Positions 1 through 8,409 of a stretch of DNA of 64,000 nt are shown here, in pieces. The translations under genes and the position numbers were made by a program. The notes beneath the pieces were generated by a model, which was not told where the DNA came from, searched no databases, and saw nothing but the letters and a program-made list of their open reading frames with translations. Numbering within the stretch: the stretch's first letter is position 1; each line of letters opens with the position of its first letter. The stretch is from Alphaproteobacteria bacterium HGW-Alphaproteobacteria-18 (GTDB lineage Bacteria; Pseudomonadota; Alphaproteobacteria; Caulobacterales; Hyphomonadaceae): the NCBI GenBank assembly GCA_002841155.1, contig PHEH01000011.1:30763-94762 (forward strand), in the 5' to 3' direction.

Positions 1-470
1 ATCGAAAGATACGCCCCCGCCATCAGCAGGCTGACAAAATAGGTCAGCGCGATGGCGGCATTGTCCGGATTGCCGAGATAGTTCACCGAGATCCACATCG
101 GGAGTGTCAGCACAAGGCCCGTCCCCGCCACGGTCCAGGCCGCGCAGAGCTTGCCCAGCACAAGGCCCGGCAAACCAAGCGGCAGGGAGAGGAGCAGTTC
201 ATCGGTCCCCGCCGCGCGCTCATCCGCCCAGAGGCGCATGGCAAGCGCGGGCAGGAAGATCATGTAAAGCCAGGGATGCCAGGCAAAAAAGGGTTGAAGA
301 TCTGCCACGCCCGAATCAAAAAACCGCGCCGCCTCCCAGGTGAAGAGGCCCAGCGCCAGCAGGAACACGGCCAGGAACACATAGGCCATGGGCGTGGCAA
401 AATAGGCGTTCAGCTCACGGCGATACGTTGCGGTAAAGCCGCTCATATGCTGGCGGATGGCGCTGATCAC
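1..470 (-). CDS. ABC-2 type transporter permease (partial, runs off the window)
   Basis: Membrane subunit of an ABC exporter; only the N-terminal ~156 residues lie in the window. A GTG start at 470 overlaps the TGA stop of the ATPase gene (GTGA), which implies translational coupling; an ATG at 446 is the alternative start. The visible part has a short cytoplasmic head, a hydrophobic segment around residues 32-45, a second around 68-80, a soluble loop with the WADERAAGTDELLLSLP motif typical of the GldF/NosY-like ABC-2 family, and further hydrophobic stretches up to the window edge. It should pair with the adjacent ATPase. Substrate cannot be told from sequence. Confidence 0.8.
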   Translation of the reverse strand, partial: MISAIRQHMSGFTATYRRELNAYFATPMAYVFLAVFLLALGLFTWEAARFFDSGVADLQPFFAWHPWLYMIFLPALAMRLWADERAAGTDELLLSLPLGLPGLVLGKLCAAWTVAGTGLVLTLPMWISVNYLGNPDNAAIALTYFVSLLMAGAYLS

Positions 471-1198
471 AGCGTTGCCTCCTCCACCTGATCGGTCAGG
501 CGGGCAAAGGCGCTTTCCAGCGTGCCGTCATCAGAGCGCCGGGCAAGGCCCTCTGGCGTATCATCGGCAATGATCCGCCCCCGGTCGACCAGCACAGCGC
601 GGTGACACATCGCCGGCACTTCGGTCAGCGTATGGGTGGAGATGATGATGGCCTTGGTCGGCGCCATCCGCGCGATCAGCGCGCGCACGGCGCGTTTCTG
701 GTTGGGGTCAAGCCCATCGGTCGGCTCGTCCAGTACCAGCACGGGCGGGTCATGCAGAATGGCCCCGGCCAGCCCCACGCGGCGGCGATAACCTTTGGAG
801 AGCGCGCCGATGCGCTGGCCCAGAACGCCGGAAATGCGCGCATCGGCAATCGTGCGCTCGATGGCATCCTTGCGCTGGCCCTTGGGCATCTGCCGGGCGC
901 TCGCCAGGAAGGCCAGGAATTCAGGCGGCGTCATGTCATTATAGAGCGGCGCGCCTTCGGGCAGGTATCCCAGCGCCGCCTGCGCGCCGCGCCGGTCAGA
1001 GACGATGGATTTCCCGTCGATCAGCACATCGCCCACATCGGGCTCCAGCACGCCGGCGATCATCCGCATCGTGGTCGATTTGCCCGCGCCATTTGGGCCG
1101 AGAAAGCCCAGCACGGTGCCTTTCTCCACGGCAAAGGATATGCCGCGCACGGCCTGCTTGCTGCCATAGGCTTTTTCGAGCGATCTGACGTCCAGCAT
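467..1198 (-). CDS. ABC transporter ATP-binding protein (ABC-2/GldA-like)
   Basis: Cytoplasmic ATPase that powers the ABC-2 permease encoded directly downstream. 243 residues, the normal length for a single-domain ABC ATPase. Walker A is GPNGAGKST at residues 34-42, the signature LSKGYRRR at about 133-140, and Walker B with the catalytic Glu is VLVLDE at 153-158, followed by the D-loop (GLD) and a switch His in STHTL. The LGYLPEGAPLY Q-loop region is typical of the DrrA/NatA/GldA group of exporters. It ends with a TGA that overlaps the permease start. The ATG at 1198 agrees with the usual N-terminus MLDVRSLEK. Substrate unknown; exporter role is inferred from family. Confidence 0.9.
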   Translation of the reverse strand: MLDVRSLEKAYGSKQAVRGISFAVEKGTVLGFLGPNGAGKSTTMRMIAGVLEPDVGDVLIDGKSIVSDRRGAQAALGYLPEGAPLYNDMTPPEFLAFLASARQMPKGQRKDAIERTIADARISGVLGQRIGALSKGYRRRVGLAGAILHDPPVLVLDEPTDGLDPNQKRAVRALIARMAPTKAIIISTHTLTEVPAMCHRAVLVDRGRIIADDTPEGLARRSDDGTLESAFARLTDQVEEATL

Positions 1199-1295
1199 GA
1201 ATGTCCCGCGCGTTCACGTCTCCCCCTGATAGCGGGCATCGCTCCAAGGTCAAAGCCGAAGCCTCAGAGATTACGCGGGATTTAGGTACGCCCGG

Positions 1296-2051
1296 CTAAG
1301 CCGAAAACCGCGCGACCTCTTCGATCACGCATTTGGCCGCCACGGCAACGATCTTCCCGCCATCCTCAATGTTCGATTGGGTCGGGTCAGAGCCGATCCG
1401 CCCATCGGGAAAGTCGCGGCGATACTGCACGGCGTCGCCAATCGTACCCGTGGGGGCGATCTTCGGGCTCATTTCCGTCTTGCTGCGCTCCCGCTCGGGA
1501 TAGCCCCAATAGGTCACGGAGACTTCTGAAGCCGTCGCGTGGCTGCCATGGCCGGTCGGGTAGAGCTGGTTGACCGTACTCATCACGTCCTTGAAATCCC
1601 ACCAGTCCCGCCGCTTCAGTGTCAGGCCAGGGCGATTGTCCGCCCCGCGCGGATCAAAGCTGCGTCGCGCGTGGATCTCGGAGAAGGCCGCTTCGATGGT
1701 GGCGATGTTGCCGCCATGCCCGTTCAGCCAGTAAAGCCGCTCAAAGCCATGGCGCATCAGGCTCTCGGTCCAGTCGACCATCGCCGCAATCATCGTCGAG
1801 GGGCGCAGCGTCACCGTGCCGGGAAACCCCAGATGATGCTGCGCGCAGCCCACCGCAAAGGTCGGCCCGACCAGAATATCATCCGGCGCCAGGCTTTCGG
1901 CATGATTGGCAATGATTTCCGGGCACAGAGCATCCGTCCCGATAAAGCCATTGGGCCCATGCTGCTCGAACGAGCCAATGGGGATCACGATGGTCTTCGA
2001 TTTGGTCAGCCAGGCTTCAATGTCGGGCCAGGTGGAAACGGGAAGGCGCAT
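1296..2051 (-). CDS. creatininase (creatinine amidohydrolase) family protein
   Basis: Metal-dependent amidohydrolase of the creatininase fold, 251 residues. The family motif GSFEQHGP at about residues 26-33 supplies Glu and His metal ligands, with a further Asp at about 40, and NGHGGN follows near residue 115. Characterised relatives act on creatinine or, as FAPy deformylase or MftE-like peptidase, on other amide bonds; the substrate here cannot be assigned. The start at 2051 is preferred over an upstream ATG at 2075 because AAAGGA lies at the right distance and because it leaves 4 bases after the purK stop instead of a 20-base overlap. It is the last gene of the purE-purK transcription unit, so it may be expressed with purine synthesis. 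Confidence 0.82.
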   Translation of the reverse strand: MRLPVSTWPDIEAWLTKSKTIVIPIGSFEQHGPNGFIGTDALCPEIIANHAESLAPDDILVGPTFAVGCAQHHLGFPGTVTLRPSTMIAAMVDWTESLMRHGFERLYWLNGHGGNIATIEAAFSEIHARRSFDPRGADNRPGLTLKRRDWWDFKDVMSTVNQLYPTGHGSHATASEVSVTYWGYPERERSKTEMSPKIAPTGTIGDAVQYRRDFPDGRIGSDPTQSNIEDGGKIVAVAAKCVIEEVARFSA

Positions 2052-2055
2052 GAGA

Positions 2056-3135
2056 CTAGTCCTTTCGGGGGCCAAGGCGGCGCGTGATATGGCCCATCTT
2101 GCGGCCGGGCCGGGCTTCGCGCTTGCCGTAAAGGGTCAAAACATCATTCGCCTTGAGCGTTGCCGGGTCAACCAGCCCCGCATCGCCGATCAGATTGATC
2201 ATCTCGGCATCAAACAGCCGGTGCGTATCGCCCAGCGACCAGCCCGCCACGCAGCGGATATGCTGCTCGAACTGGCCGGTCTGGCAGGCTTCGGGCGTCC
2301 AGTGGCCGGAATTATGCACGCGCGGGGCAAATTCGTTCGCCAGCAGTGTGCCACCCGGCAACACAAAAAACTCCAGCGCCAGCACGCCCACATGGCCGAG
2401 CGCATCTGCCAGGTGCATCGCCTTGGCGCGCGCCTCGTCCTCCACCGCTTTGGAGAGGCCCGACGGGACAACCGAGCGCGCCAGGATGCCATTCTCATGA
2501 CTGTTGCGCGGCGGCGCCCAGCTCGTCGTTTCGCCCAGCGTGTTGCGCGCCACCAGAACCGAAATTTCGCACGCAAACGCAATCGCGCCCTCAAGGATCG
2601 CCGGCATGGCCCCGATCTTTGCCCAGGCCTCATCGGCCTCAGAGGCATCGTAAACCCAGGCCTGCCCCTTGCCGTCATAGCCTTCGCGGCGCGTCTTCAG
2701 CACGCCTTTGCCGCCAAGGCTCGCCAGCGCAGCGGGAATGTCGGCGGCAGAATTGATCTCGCAGAAAGGCGCGGTCGGAATCCCGTGATCGCCCAGAAAC
2801 GTCTTCTCGATCATCCGGTCCTGAGACACCGAGAGCGATTTTGCCCCCGGCAACACACGCTTGCCGGCTTTCTCGATCACCTCGACACTGGCCACAGCCA
2901 CATTCTCAAATTCCAGCGTGATCACATCACAGGCCTGCGCAAACTCGGTCAGCGCCTCGGCGTCGTCCCAGTCTGCCTGAAAGGCGCCCGCCGCCACGCG
3001 GCCCGCGGGGGGATCATCTTCGGGCGAATAGATCAGCACATCAAAGCCAAGCTGCGCCGCGGCGCCCGCCAGCATCCGGCCAAGCTGCCCGCCGCCCAAT
3101 ATCCCGATCGTCGCGCCGGGGCGAAGCGGGCTCAT
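2056..3135 (-). CDS. purK: 5-(carboxyamino)imidazole ribonucleotide synthase PurK
   Basis: ATP-grasp enzyme that carboxylates AIR with bicarbonate to N5-CAIR in de novo purine synthesis, in the cytoplasm. 359 residues, normal for PurK. The N-terminal [14 protein letters not shown] motif (about residues 10-23) is the signature of the preATP-grasp domain; [13 protein letters not shown] is the ATP-binding loop, and EFFVLPGG and [14 protein letters not shown] (about 255-285) are the C-terminal ATP-grasp and substrate motifs. The ATG overlaps the purE stop (ATGA), the standard purE-purK arrangement, so the two are translated together and pass the unstable N5-CAIR between them. Confidence 0.97.
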   Translation of the reverse strand: MSPLRPGATIGILGGGQLGRMLAGAAAQLGFDVLIYSPEDDPPAGRVAAGAFQADWDDAEALTEFAQACDVITLEFENVAVASVEVIEKAGKRVLPGAKSLSVSQDRMIEKTFLGDHGIPTAPFCEINSAADIPAALASLGGKGVLKTRREGYDGKGQAWVYDASEADEAWAKIGAMPAILEGAIAFACEISVLVARNTLGETTSWAPPRNSHENGILARSVVPSGLSKAVEDEARAKAMHLADALGHVGVLALEFFVLPGGTLLANEFAPRVHNSGHWTPEACQTGQFEQHIRCVAGWSLGDTHRLFDAEMINLIGDAGLVDPATLKANDVLTLYGKREARPGRKMGHITRRLGPRKD

Positions 3136-3626
3136 TCCTCGGGAACCTCTTTCACGCTTTCGGTCTGCGCGGCGCGGAAGGCATCAAGCTTGGCTGCCAC
3201 GGCGCTATCCTCAAGCGCAATGATCGAGGCGGCCAGAATGCCCGCATTCGCCGCGCCCGCTTCGCCAATGGCCAGCGTGCCCACCGGAATGCCCTTGGGC
3301 ATCTGTACAATGGAAAGAAGGCTATCGAGACCTTTGAGCGCTTTGGACTGAACCGGCACGCCCAGAACCGGCAGGGGCGTCATGGAAGCCGCCATGCCTG
3401 GCAGGTGCGCCGCGCCGCCTGCGCCGGCGATGATCACTTTCAGGCCGCGTTCCTTGGCGGTGGTCGCATATTCGACCAGCCTCTGGGGCGTGCGGTGCGC
3501 CGAGACGATCTTCGCTTCGAAAGCGACGCCCATATCTTCGAGAATCTTCGCGGCCTCGCGCATCACCGGCCAGTCCGACTGGCTGCCCATGATGATGCCC
3601 ACGACCGGAGAGCGCGCCTTGTTCAT
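3132..3626 (-). CDS. purE: 5-(carboxyamino)imidazole ribonucleotide mutase PurE
   Basis: Class I PurE converts N5-CAIR to CAIR in purine synthesis. 164 residues, matching the family. The phosphate-binding GSQSDWPVM motif (about residues 14-22) and the catalytic SAHRTP motif (about 43-48) are intact, and [10 protein letters not shown] matches the conserved active-site loop that includes the mutase His. The start at 3626 gives the usual short N-terminus [11 protein letters not shown]; an in-frame ATG 54 bases upstream would add residues with no family counterpart. First gene of the purE-purK-creatininase unit. Confidence 0.96.
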   Translation of the reverse strand: MNKARSPVVGIIMGSQSDWPVMREAAKILEDMGVAFEAKIVSAHRTPQRLVEYATTAKERGLKVIIAGAGGAAHLPGMAASMTPLPVLGVPVQSKALKGLDSLLSIVQMPKGIPVGTLAIGEAGAANAGILAASIIALEDSAVAAKLDAFRAAQTESVKEVPEE

Positions 3627-3759
3627 GCCTGCCTCGCCGCTGGAAAGCGCGCACCATAAGAGCGCGCCGCTGACCGTCAACCGCTCCTGTGAGGGGAAAG
3701 TTGGGGCGCAAAACGCGTCCCGTCTCTACAAGTGAGGCGATCACAGGTAGTGTTAACGA

Positions 3760-4446
3760 ATGATGGCAGATTCTCCTGGGCTCAGCGAAGCGGAAAAACG
3801 TGCCTTGATCGACGCGTTGGGCGTGGATCTTGCCGGGTTGGACCTGCGCGCCCGCGCCGCTATCGAGGCGCTTGCCGAAGAGGTGATCGTCCTGCGGGAT
3901 GAAGCCGATACGTTGCGCGCCAGCCTCGCCGACGCCGCGCTGCTGGCCGATCATGACGTACTCTGCCCGGTCTTCAACCGGCGTGCCTTTGAACGGGAAG
4001 TGCGCCGTGAAATTGCCCTTTCCGGACGTTTCCAGACCCCTTTGACCCTGATTTTCATCGATCTGGACAATTTCAAGCAGGTTAATGACATCTACGGCCA
4101 TGCCGCCGGCGACAGCGTTCTCCTCAAGATTTCCGACATTCTCCTCGCCCGAACCCGCGAAACCGACATTGTCGGCCGTCTCGGCGGGGACGAGTTCGGT
4201 ATCGTGCTCGCCCATGCCGGCCTGGAAGACAGCCGCCGCAAGGCCGCCCAGCTCGCCGCCGCCATCGACGCCCTGGAAGTGCGCGGAGAAGAGGGGACAA
4301 GCCTCTTCCCGGTTCAGATAGGGGCTTCTTGCGGCGTGGTCGAATGGCATGCCGGCCAGAGCCCGGCGGCGCTCATTGCGCGGGCAGATCAGGCGATGTT
4401 TGCCGAAAAATCGCGCCGGAAAGCCGAAGGCCGGGCATTAAGGTGA
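3760..4446 (+). CDS. GGDEF-domain diguanylate cyclase
   Basis: Makes cyclic di-GMP from two GTP. 228 residues: a short N-terminal segment of about 65 residues with coiled-coil character (about 35-60) followed by one GGDEF domain. The domain start DHDVLCPVFNRRAF replaces the usual DxLTGLxNRR, the metal-binding IDLDNFKQVND is present (about 100-110), and the active-site GGDEF is intact at 142-146. An RETD inhibitory I-site sits exactly five residues upstream (133-136), so product feedback inhibition is expected. There is no transmembrane segment, so the protein is probably cytoplasmic; dimerisation through the N-terminal helix is inferred. ATG ATG at the start leaves two choices three bases apart. 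Confidence 0.9.
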   Translation: MMADSPGLSEAEKRALIDALGVDLAGLDLRARAAIEALAEEVIVLRDEADTLRASLADAALLADHDVLCPVFNRRAFEREVRREIALSGRFQTPLTLIFIDLDNFKQVNDIYGHAAGDSVLLKISDILLARTRETDIVGRLGGDEFGIVLAHAGLEDSRRKAAQLAAAIDALEVRGEEGTSLFPVQIGASCGVVEWHAGQSPAALIARADQAMFAEKSRRKAEGRALR

Positions 4447-4548
4447 AAATGCGGCAAGATACGTGGTTCTACCCATGACTTGCCTACACGAGTGTGGCAT
4501 TCTTGCATCACCGGTCACACCGGACCGGAGACGTAAAGGAGACTGCCT

Positions 4549-4716
4549 ATGTCGCTCAACGGTCGCATCAGTGAACTCTCAGCGAAGCACCGCAATCTGG
4601 ACGAGAAGATTTCCGACGAACAGAAACGCCCCTCTGCCGATGGCCTCGTCCTCAAGGATTTGAAGCGACAGAAACTCAAGGTTAAGGAGCAGCTGCGACA
4701 CCTCAAGGTCAGCTAG
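4549..4716 (+). CDS. small YdcH/DUF465-like protein
   Basis: A 55-residue gene that begins ATG TCG CTC and ends in TAG. A strong ribosome site AAAGGAGA lies 7 bases before the ATG. The product is highly charged and helical: RISELSAKHRNLDEKISDE at about residues 6-24, then DLKRQKLKVKEQLRHL near the C-terminus. This pattern (L-x2-xH-x2-LD-x-I, then LKxxKLxxKEQL) is that of the DUF465/YdcH family, whose function is not established. It reads alone between the GGDEF gene and the SDR gene. Confidence 0.85.
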   Translation: MSLNGRISELSAKHRNLDEKISDEQKRPSADGLVLKDLKRQKLKVKEQLRHLKVS

Positions 4717-4776
4717 CCCTTTCCGGCAGTCCCGTTCCTTGGGGGCCGCAAAGGGCTCAGGAGAGGAACGGGACAC

Positions 4777-4821
4777 ATGCCGCTCTACCAGTTCAGCCTA
4801 ATGACCGCTCCGGCCGCCTGA
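4777..4821 (+). CDS. 14-residue leader ORF coupled to the SDR gene
   Basis: ATG CCG CTC TAC ... TGA encodes MPLYQFSLMTAPAA. A good Shine-Dalgarno match (AGGAGAGG) lies about 10 bases upstream, while the following SDR gene has no ribosome site of its own because its ATG (4821) overlaps the TGA of this ORF (TGATG). The arrangement suggests that ribosomes enter at the small ORF and re-initiate on the downstream gene. The peptide has no recognisable domain. Seen directly: the ORF, the ribosome site and the overlap. Inferred: translation and a coupling or leader role. Confidence 0.5.
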   Translation: MPLYQFSLMTAPAA

Positions 4822-5579
4822 TGGTCCAGCCGGTCACCCTCGTCCTCGGCCTTGGCCGCGAAGTCGGCGAGGCCATTGCCCGCCGCTTTGAAGATGAAGG
4901 CCACAAGGTTCTTGTCGCCGACCCGTCCCAGGAACGCATCGCCGCCGCGCGCGATACGCTCGATGAGGCCGTCCAGTTCTATCATGGCGAGCTGCATTCC
5001 CGGCTCGGCCTGCGCAACGCCGTCACGGCCGCCGTCGAAGCCTTCGGCCGCGTCGATCATGCGGTCATCGTGCCAGCCTATGAAGAACCCGACACCCTCC
5101 TCGATTTTGCCCAGGAGAAGTTCGAGAAAGCCCTCGGCAAATCCGCGCGCGGCGCCGCCATGGCCCTGCGGGTCATTGCCGAACGCCTTCTGGAACAGGA
5201 AGACCTCCCCGAAACCGGGGTTGAGCGAAAGCGCCAGAAGGGCTCGATCACCTTCGTCCTGCGCTATGCGGCGCAGGCCTCCATGCCCGGCCGCTTCACC
5301 GACACGGTCAGCCAGGCCGCCATCCAGGGCGTGATGCGCGCCGGCGCGCTGGAACTTGCCGAACACACCATCCGCGTAAACGCCATCGTCTCCCTGCGCC
5401 CGAGTGAAGAACGCGCGACGCCCTGGTCGCTCGGCCGCGTGCCGCTGGGGCGCGCGGTGCTCGCCGATGAGATTGCCGGCGCGGCTTACTTCCTCGCCTC
5501 GCGCGACGCCGCCTTCATGACCGGGCAGAGCCTGATCATGGATGGCGGGCGTTCAACGCTGTCGGGCGTGCTGGAGTAG
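4821..5579 (+). CDS. SDR-family protein with degenerate catalytic residues
   Basis: 252 residues with a Rossmann fold of the short-chain dehydrogenase type: VTLVLGLGREVGEAIA at the N-terminus is a modified TGxxxGxG loop, HTIRVNAI (about 182-189) and the C-terminal GQSLIMDGG are standard SDR landmarks. The catalytic YxxxK is missing. Aligned on the helix before RVNAI, the Tyr position is Asp161 and the Lys position is Gln165 (DTVSQAA), and the usual catalytic Ser is also not evident in FVLRYAAQ. It is therefore unlikely to act as a normal oxidoreductase; a binding, scaffold or regulatory role is inference. Its start overlaps a 14-codon leader ORF. Confidence 0.8.
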   Translation: MVQPVTLVLGLGREVGEAIARRFEDEGHKVLVADPSQERIAAARDTLDEAVQFYHGELHSRLGLRNAVTAAVEAFGRVDHAVIVPAYEEPDTLLDFAQEKFEKALGKSARGAAMALRVIAERLLEQEDLPETGVERKRQKGSITFVLRYAAQASMPGRFTDTVSQAAIQGVMRAGALELAEHTIRVNAIVSLRPSEERATPWSLGRVPLGRAVLADEIAGAAYFLASRDAAFMTGQSLIMDGGRSTLSGVLE

Positions 5580-5584
5580 CCGCG

Positions 5585-7270
5585 CTACAAAGCCCTCAGC
5601 GCCGAGACCCCGCCCGCTTCGGCGCTTGCCTCGAACGTGGCAACCGTCTCTGTGCTGAATGTATCGGCATAGATATCCGACACCTTGCGGAACACGGCGC
5701 GCGCGGCCGTCGGTGTCAGCGTCACCATCGTATAACCGTTGCCGAAGGGGTCATGCCAGACGACCTCCTTGTTGGCATCGGTGATCTGCTGGCCAAGGTC
5801 AGGCACGGCTTTCACATAGGCGCCCATGCCGGGGGAGGAGATCGAGGTGCAGCCGATCTCGATGCCCATGCGCTTGTCGCCCGCATCAAACAGCTCGTTC
5901 GCCCAGGCTGTATGCGTGTCGCCCGTCAGCGTCACCAGCCGGGCGCCGGCCGCGCTGACGCTTTGATAAAGCCGCTCGCGGGCTGCCGGGAACCCGTCCC
6001 AGGCATCCAGGTTGAACGGCAGGCCCATCGCGGTGAAGCCGAGGAAGCCGCTCACCTGCGGATTATCCTGCGCGGCCACCTGGGCCGGCGTCAGTGTCTT
6101 GGTGAAGTCGGGCAGCTTGACGCGCGCCATGATCACCTGATTGGCCAGCACCTGCCAGGCCGCGCCCGACGATACCGAGTTTGCCAGCTCCCCGTTCAGC
6201 CAGGCTTCCTGCTCGGCGCCCAGCATCGTGCGGGCCGGATCGGCAACAGCCTGCATCGTCTCCTGCGCCTTCTGCATCGCTTCCAGCGGAGAGGCCGCAT
6301 CGGCCAGCGCGGTGCTCCAGCTGATTTCTTCCGAGCGCCCCGTCAGGCGCGATTCCAGCGCATGCAGCGTGGCCACATCACCAAATCGGAAACTGCGCCA
6401 GGCCGCCGTGGTCAGCTCGCCCGGTTTGATGTCGCGGATCGGCATCCATTCGAAATAGGCCTGCACGGCGGCCATCTTCCGGTCGCTCCATTCGCCTTCG
6501 CCATTCTCCGGATTGTGGTTTTCCGCGCCAGTGCGATAGGCGTTGTTGGCGCTTTCATGGTCGTCCCAGGTGCAGATCCAGGGCGCGGCGGCATGGGCGG
6601 CCTGCAGGTCGGGATCGGTCTTGTACTGAGCATGCCGGCGGCGATAATCCTCCAGAGACACAATCTCCGTAGACGGCTCATGCAGACGGCCGATCTGCTG
6701 GGCGATTTCCCCGCCATAGCCGTCAATGCCATACTCATAGATATAGTCGCCAAGGTGGATCACGGCGTCGAGGCCCGGCTCGGCGGCGATGGCCTTATAG
6801 GCGTTGAACAGGCCAAACTGCCAGTTGGAGCAGGAGACAACGGCAAGGTTCACCGCGCTCGTGCCGCTCGCGGCGGGCGTGCGCAGGCGCCCTTCCGGAG
6901 AGGCCACATCGCCATGATCGGTCAGCGCGGTGAAGCGGTAGGTATAGTCAGAGCCTGGCTGAAGCCCGCCCGCATCCACCTTCACGCAATAATCTTTCGC
7001 TTCGCTGGCTTCGGTCACACCGGCCGAAACCGGGGTCGCCTGGCCGGCGCGCAGCACTTCCCAGCGCACGGGGATCGGCCCGGCGCCGGAAAGCGGCGTC
7101 ACGCGGGTCCAGAGGATGATCCGGTCGGGCAGGGGGTCGCCGGAGGCCACACCGTGATTGAAGGCGGCTTCGCCCTTATAGGTCTGCGGACCCGTCGTGC
7201 CACAGGCGGCCAGCGCCACCGTGCCCAATGCTGCGCCGCCCAGAAGGCTGCGACGTGTTACCTGTACCAT
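5585..7270 (-). CDS. phoD: PhoD-family alkaline phosphatase/phosphodiesterase (Tat-exported)
   Basis: 561 residues. The N-terminus MVQVTRRSLLGGAALG is a twin-arginine signal (RRSLLG) followed by LAACG, which could be a lipobox, so the protein may be exported folded through Tat and possibly anchored. The mature part starts with FNHGVASGDPLPDRIILWTR, the conserved PhoD N-terminal domain, followed by SCSNWQFGLF, HLGDYIYEYG (metal ligands), TWDDHE and TGDTHTAW, the core PhoD metal-binding motifs. These enzymes hydrolyse phosphodiesters and phosphomonoesters with Fe/Ca centres to scavenge phosphate. The gene is monocistronic and converges on the SDR gene with 5 bases between. Confidence 0.92.
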   Translation of the reverse strand: MVQVTRRSLLGGAALGTVALAACGTTGPQTYKGEAAFNHGVASGDPLPDRIILWTRVTPLSGAGPIPVRWEVLRAGQATPVSAGVTEASEAKDYCVKVDAGGLQPGSDYTYRFTALTDHGDVASPEGRLRTPAASGTSAVNLAVVSCSNWQFGLFNAYKAIAAEPGLDAVIHLGDYIYEYGIDGYGGEIAQQIGRLHEPSTEIVSLEDYRRRHAQYKTDPDLQAAHAAAPWICTWDDHESANNAYRTGAENHNPENGEGEWSDRKMAAVQAYFEWMPIRDIKPGELTTAAWRSFRFGDVATLHALESRLTGRSEEISWSTALADAASPLEAMQKAQETMQAVADPARTMLGAEQEAWLNGELANSVSSGAAWQVLANQVIMARVKLPDFTKTLTPAQVAAQDNPQVSGFLGFTAMGLPFNLDAWDGFPAARERLYQSVSAAGARLVTLTGDTHTAWANELFDAGDKRMGIEIGCTSISSPGMGAYVKAVPDLGQQITDANKEVVWHDPFGNGYTMVTLTPTAARAVFRKVSDIYADTFSTETVATFEASAEAGGVSALRAL

Positions 7271-7362
7271 TTAAAGGGACTCCCCGGTTGCGTGCCGCTC
7301 TCATGGCGCCAATTTGCGACACCAGCATGACGCGGAGCGCATCCCTCGTCTATAAGGCGGCG

Positions 7363-8388
7363 ATGAACCAGATTATGATCACTTCTGAGGCAGCCGATAC
7401 TGGCCAGCGTCTCGATGCGTTCCTTGGCGCCCGCGCTGAAGGTATTTCCCGCTCACGGGCCAAATCCCTGATTGAGGAAGGCGCCGTCACCGTCGGGGGC
7501 GTGGTGGAGACAAATCCCCGCGCGCCGGTGAAGGAAGGCCTCGTCTATGCGGTCAATATGCCCCCGCCGGTGCCTGCCATGCCGGAGGCTGAGGATATTC
7601 CCCTCGAAGTCCTTTATGAGGACGCCCACCTCATCATCCTCAACAAAGCTGCGGGCATGGCGGTTCATCCGGCGCCCGGCAGTCAGACCGGCACGCTGGT
7701 CAATGCCCTGCTACATCATTGCCAGGGCCAGTTGTCTGGCATCGGCGGGGTGGAGCGTCCCGGTATTGTCCACCGGCTCGACAAGCTCACCAGCGGCGTC
7801 ATGGTCGCAGCTAAAACGGAAAGCGCCCATACCGGCCTCGCCGCCCTGTTCGAGCGTCACGACATCGACCGGGTCTACCGCGCCGTCACGCGCGGCGCCC
7901 CGCGCCCCCTTTCGGGCACCATCGAGGCAGCGATTGCCCGGTCAGAAAATGATCGCAAGAAAATGTCGGTCCACAGAAATCCCGACAGCCCGGCCGCCCG
8001 CCATGCCGTCACCCATTACAAGGCCGTCGAAACCTTCGGTTATAAAGACCGCGCCACGCGGCTACCCGCAGCCGCGCTGCTCGAATGCCGCCTCGAAACC
8101 GGGCGCACCCACCAGATCCGCGTCCACATGGCTCATGCCGGCGCGCCGCTGATCGGTGATCCGGTCTATGGCCGCCAAGCTGGCATCATGGCCTGGAAAG
8201 CACCGGGCACCGAAGCGCGGTATGACAAAGCCCTTGCCGCCGCCCGTGCCTTCTCCCGCCAGGCGCTGCATGCGGCGGTGCTCGGCTTCGTCCACCCCAT
8301 CACCGGCGAAACCCTCCGCTTTGAAGCGCCTCTCCCGGAAGACATGGCGGGCCTGATTGCCGCGTTGAGAAAACTGCCGGTGGATTAG
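7363..8388 (+). CDS. RluA-family pseudouridine synthase
   Basis: Converts uridine to pseudouridine in structured RNA, most likely 23S rRNA (RluC/RluD type). 341 residues: an N-terminal S4 RNA-binding domain (QRLDAFLGARAEGISRSRAKSLIEEG, about residues 15-40) and the catalytic domain with HRLDKLTSG, whose Asp140 is the nucleophile, preceded by LNKAAGMAVHP and followed by RTHQIRVHMAH. Presence of the S4 domain points to the RluC/RluD side of the family rather than RluA itself. The start at 7363 has AAGGCGG just upstream; a second ATG lies 12 bases on. It is transcribed away from phoD. Confidence 0.93.
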   Translation: MNQIMITSEAADTGQRLDAFLGARAEGISRSRAKSLIEEGAVTVGGVVETNPRAPVKEGLVYAVNMPPPVPAMPEAEDIPLEVLYEDAHLIILNKAAGMAVHPAPGSQTGTLVNALLHHCQGQLSGIGGVERPGIVHRLDKLTSGVMVAAKTESAHTGLAALFERHDIDRVYRAVTRGAPRPLSGTIEAAIARSENDRKKMSVHRNPDSPAARHAVTHYKAVETFGYKDRATRLPAAALLECRLETGRTHQIRVHMAHAGAPLIGDPVYGRQAGIMAWKAPGTEARYDKALAAARAFSRQALHAAVLGFVHPITGETLRFEAPLPEDMAGLIAALRKLPVD

Positions 8389-8409
8389 GGCGGGCTCGCG
8401 GGCGAGCGC

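Noticed and set aside
2052..2075. Upstream start of the creatininase-family gene
   Set aside because: It would overlap purK and lacks a ribosome site; ATG at 2051 has AAAGGA.
1906..3351. 481-codon plus-strand frame opposite purK
   Set aside because: Antisense shadow; the purK protein is complete on the other strand.
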